NCBI GenBank assembly: GCA_964363305.1
Contig: CAYIHX010000085.1
Coordinates: 1-7,541, forward strand
Direction of reading: 5' to 3'
Origin: CAYIHX01 sp964363305
GTDB lineage: Bacteria > Bdellovibrionota > UBA1018
DNA length: 7,541 nucleotides
The notes beneath the pieces were generated by a model. The model saw only the letters and a program-made list of their open reading frames with translations. It was not told the origin of the DNA and ran no database searches. Shown one piece after another: positions 6,327-7,541 of this stretch. Position 1 is the first letter of the stretch; each line of letters starts with the position of its first letter. The translations under genes were made by a program, and so were the position numbers.

Positions 6327-6330
6327 CCTC
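6327..6330 (-). promoter_or_regulatory. ribosome-binding site of the 6013-6318 gene
   Basis: GAGG (within AAAGAGGAAAA) lies 8 nt before the ATG at 6318 on the minus strand and selects this start over in-frame ATGs further upstream. Confidence 0.75.
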
Positions 6331-6344
6331 TTTCAGCTCTCCTG

Positions 6345-6361
6345 AGCAATGGTTGTGCCAA
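6345..6361 (-). promoter_or_regulatory. sigma-54 (-24/-12) promoter of the 6013-6318 gene
   Basis: The minus strand reads TTGGCAC-AACCA-TTGCT, matching YTGGCACG-N4-TTGCW at every position except the G after CAC. GG (6359-6358) and GC (6347-6346) are 10 bp apart. Transcription would start near 6334, leaving about a 16-nt leader that contains the ribosome-binding site. An AT-rich stretch with a run of seven T residues (6398-6404) lies 64-70 bp upstream and may bend the DNA toward an activator. Confidence 0.82.
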
Positions 6362-6374
6362 GAATATTGCTGCG

Positions 6375-6409
6375 TTGAGCCACTTAAAATGATTTGGTTT
6401 TTTTGAGCC
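6375..6409. repeat. direct repeat TTGAGCC x2 upstream of the sigma-54 promoter
   Basis: TTGAGCC occurs at 6375-6381 and again at 6403-6409, 28 bp apart start to start, in the non-coding stretch before the HPF-like gene. The copies sit about 44 and 72 bp upstream of its predicted start. A role in activator binding is possible; chance is not excluded for a 7-bp word. Confidence 0.35.
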
Positions 6410-6522
6410 TTCCTCTTGAAGATGGTGCGATTTGGCCCAAAGACAGGTGACACATCTACCCCCACCATGGCCCCACTCCGACCTTGACCCCGAGCACTGC
6501 GCGCAGGACAACCGAAGTCTTG

Positions 6523-7541
6523 ATGCAGAACTCCCGCAAGAAGCCCCGAACCATTCGCCTCATCGGGGTCAAACAAAACAACCTCAAGAACATCACGGCC
6601 GAGTTTCCCTTCAAGAAAATCACCGTCATCACCGGCCTCTCTGGCAGCGGAAAAAGTTCACTCGCCTTCGACACCCTCTACGCCGAAGGGCAACGCCGCT
6701 ACATCGAGAGCCTCTCTACCTACACTCGGCAGTTTCTCCAGAAGATGCCCAAGCCCCTGGTTGAGGCCGTCGAGAACATCCCCCCCGCCATCGCCCTCGA
6801 ACAGAAAAACCACATCGTGAACTCCCGAAGCACCGTGGGCACTCAAACCGAGATTATCGATTACCTGAGAGTGCTGTTCGCCAAAGTCGGTCGGACGATC
6901 TGCATCGACTGCGGAGAAGAAGTGAAGGCCATCGGCTCGCAACGAATGTTCGATTGGGCCGTTGACTGGGCCCCCGGCCGAAAAATGCTGATTCTCGCTC
7001 CGCTCACCCCGGCGGAGAGCATACCCACTCCCGTCGCAAAAAAGAAATTGAAACAGAAACCCAAGCGCGAATCCCTCCTGGGCTTGGACTCGCTCATGCA
7101 GACCCTGAGAGAGCAGGGCTTCGTCCGCTTGCATTGGGCACGCCCGAAACATGAACCGATCGTGCTCGATCTCGAAGATCTCACGGCCATTCCAAAGGGT
7201 CTCACCGCGGACTCCTACCAACGGGGAGAACTTTCCGTCATCGTCGACCGCATGCGCATCGCGGATGGGTCGCTCGACGAAGAAACCCGCGCGCGCCTAC
7301 TGGATTCGATCGACCAGGCTCTGGCTATCGGCAAGGGGCGAATCGGCTTCTTCGACTCAACCACTCTTGAATTCAAAGCCTTTGACTCCCGCTTTGCCTG
7401 CATGAAATGCGGAAGAGAGCATCGCATCCCCGAGGCCAACCTCTTCTCCTTCAACAGCCCGGTCGGAGCCTGCCCGACCTGCAGCGGCTTCGGCCACACC
7501 CTTGAGCTGTCAGAGAACCTGATCGTGCCCGATCCGTCAAA
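6523..7541 (+). CDS. uvrA: UvrA, excinuclease ABC subunit A (N-terminal 339 residues; 3' end beyond window)
   Basis: UvrA is the damage-sensing ATPase of nucleotide excision repair; its dimer scans DNA with UvrB and hands over the lesion. The visible part has the first Walker A (GLSGSGKSS, 38-46) followed by LAFDTLYAEGQRRY, the Q-loop region (Gln94) and RSTVGT (102-107), then the region that binds UvrB (roughly 130-265). The first zinc module follows as Cys293-X2-Cys296-X20-Cys317-X2-Cys320, the same spacing as in E. coli UvrA. The family is about 940 residues, so roughly a third is present. The start is taken as the ATG at 6523; a TTG at 6520 is directly adjacent and in frame, and the nearest ribosome-binding sequence, AGGA at 6505-6508, suits the TTG spacing slightly better. 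No clear SOS operator or strong sigma-70 promoter is visible in the 204 bp upstream. The gene diverges from the HPF-like gene. Assignment secure. Confidence 0.96.
   Translation, partial: MQNSRKKPRTIRLIGVKQNNLKNITAEFPFKKITVITGLSGSGKSSLAFDTLYAEGQRRYIESLSTYTRQFLQKMPKPLVEAVENIPPAIALEQKNHIVNSRSTVGTQTEIIDYLRVLFAKVGRTICIDCGEEVKAIGSQRMFDWAVDWAPGRKMLILAPLTPAESIPTPVAKKKLKQKPKRESLLGLDSLMQTLREQGFVRLHWARPKHEPIVLDLEDLTAIPKGLTADSYQRGELSVIVDRMRIADGSLDEETRARLLDSIDQALAIGKGRIGFFDSTTLEFKAFDSRFACMKCGREHRIPEANLFSFNSPVGACPTCSGFGHTLELSENLIVPDPS

Noticed and set aside
6362..6522. SOS (LexA) operator or sigma-70 promoter before uvrA
   Set aside because: No convincing paired operator motif was seen; TAAAAT at 6385-6390 has no -35 partner at a usable distance.
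6319..6576. N-terminal extension of the HPF-like protein to an ATG at 6576
   Set aside because: It would read through the sigma-54 promoter and ribosome-binding site and overlap the start of uvrA; the added residues look non-coding.

Overview
The window looks like a chromosomal segment of a GC-rich Gram-negative bacterium. Four of the seven genes encode products with Sec-type signal peptides or a membrane anchor, two genes carry textbook sigma-54 (-24/-12) promoters, and one gene is a standard uvrA. The run of unrecognised, cysteine-bearing, Gly-rich exported proteins would fit a Bdellovibrionota- or deltaproteobacteria-like genome. That placement is an inference from style, not from a marker gene.

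Layout, left to right. (1) A minus-strand gene runs off the left edge (start at 777) and encodes an exported, cysteine-containing protein. (2) After a 110-bp divergent intergenic region, a plus-strand gene (888-2558) encodes a secreted zinc metalloprotease with HEYGH and NEAMAD motifs and a C-terminal P-domain-like module. (3) Four bases beyond its stop, on the opposite strand, ends a small exported helical protein (2563-3162). (4) Divergent from that gene, across 45 bp packed with overlapping promoter-like elements, a 792-residue exported protein (3208-5586) has two cysteine-rich regions separated by an internal membrane hairpin, then a long Gly/Ser/Ala-rich tail. (5) A minus-strand gene for a small single-pass membrane protein (5489-5872) overlaps the end of gene 4 tail to tail by 98 bp. 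(6) Upstream of it on the same strand, a 101-residue protein (6013-6318) has the strand/helix order of the short HPF/RaiA ribosome-hibernation fold. (7) uvrA starts at about 6523 on the plus strand and runs off the right edge.

The most notable regulatory feature is that genes 5 and 6 each have their own sigma-54 promoter with the same core (TTGGCAC-N5-TTGCT) at nearly the same distance from a strong ribosome-binding site. A perfect inverted repeat (TGTCAA-N5-TTGACA) is centred about 75 bp upstream of the gene 5 start site, where an enhancer-binding activator could sit. The two genes therefore look like members of one starvation- or signal-dependent sigma-54 regulon, possibly linking ribosome hibernation to a small envelope protein.

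All the genes appear to be separate transcription units; no multi-gene operon is evident. The gaps between genes (778-887, 3163-3207, 5873-6012, 6319-6522) are all under 300 bases. I found no tRNA, rRNA, CRISPR array, insertion sequence or convincing intrinsic terminator.
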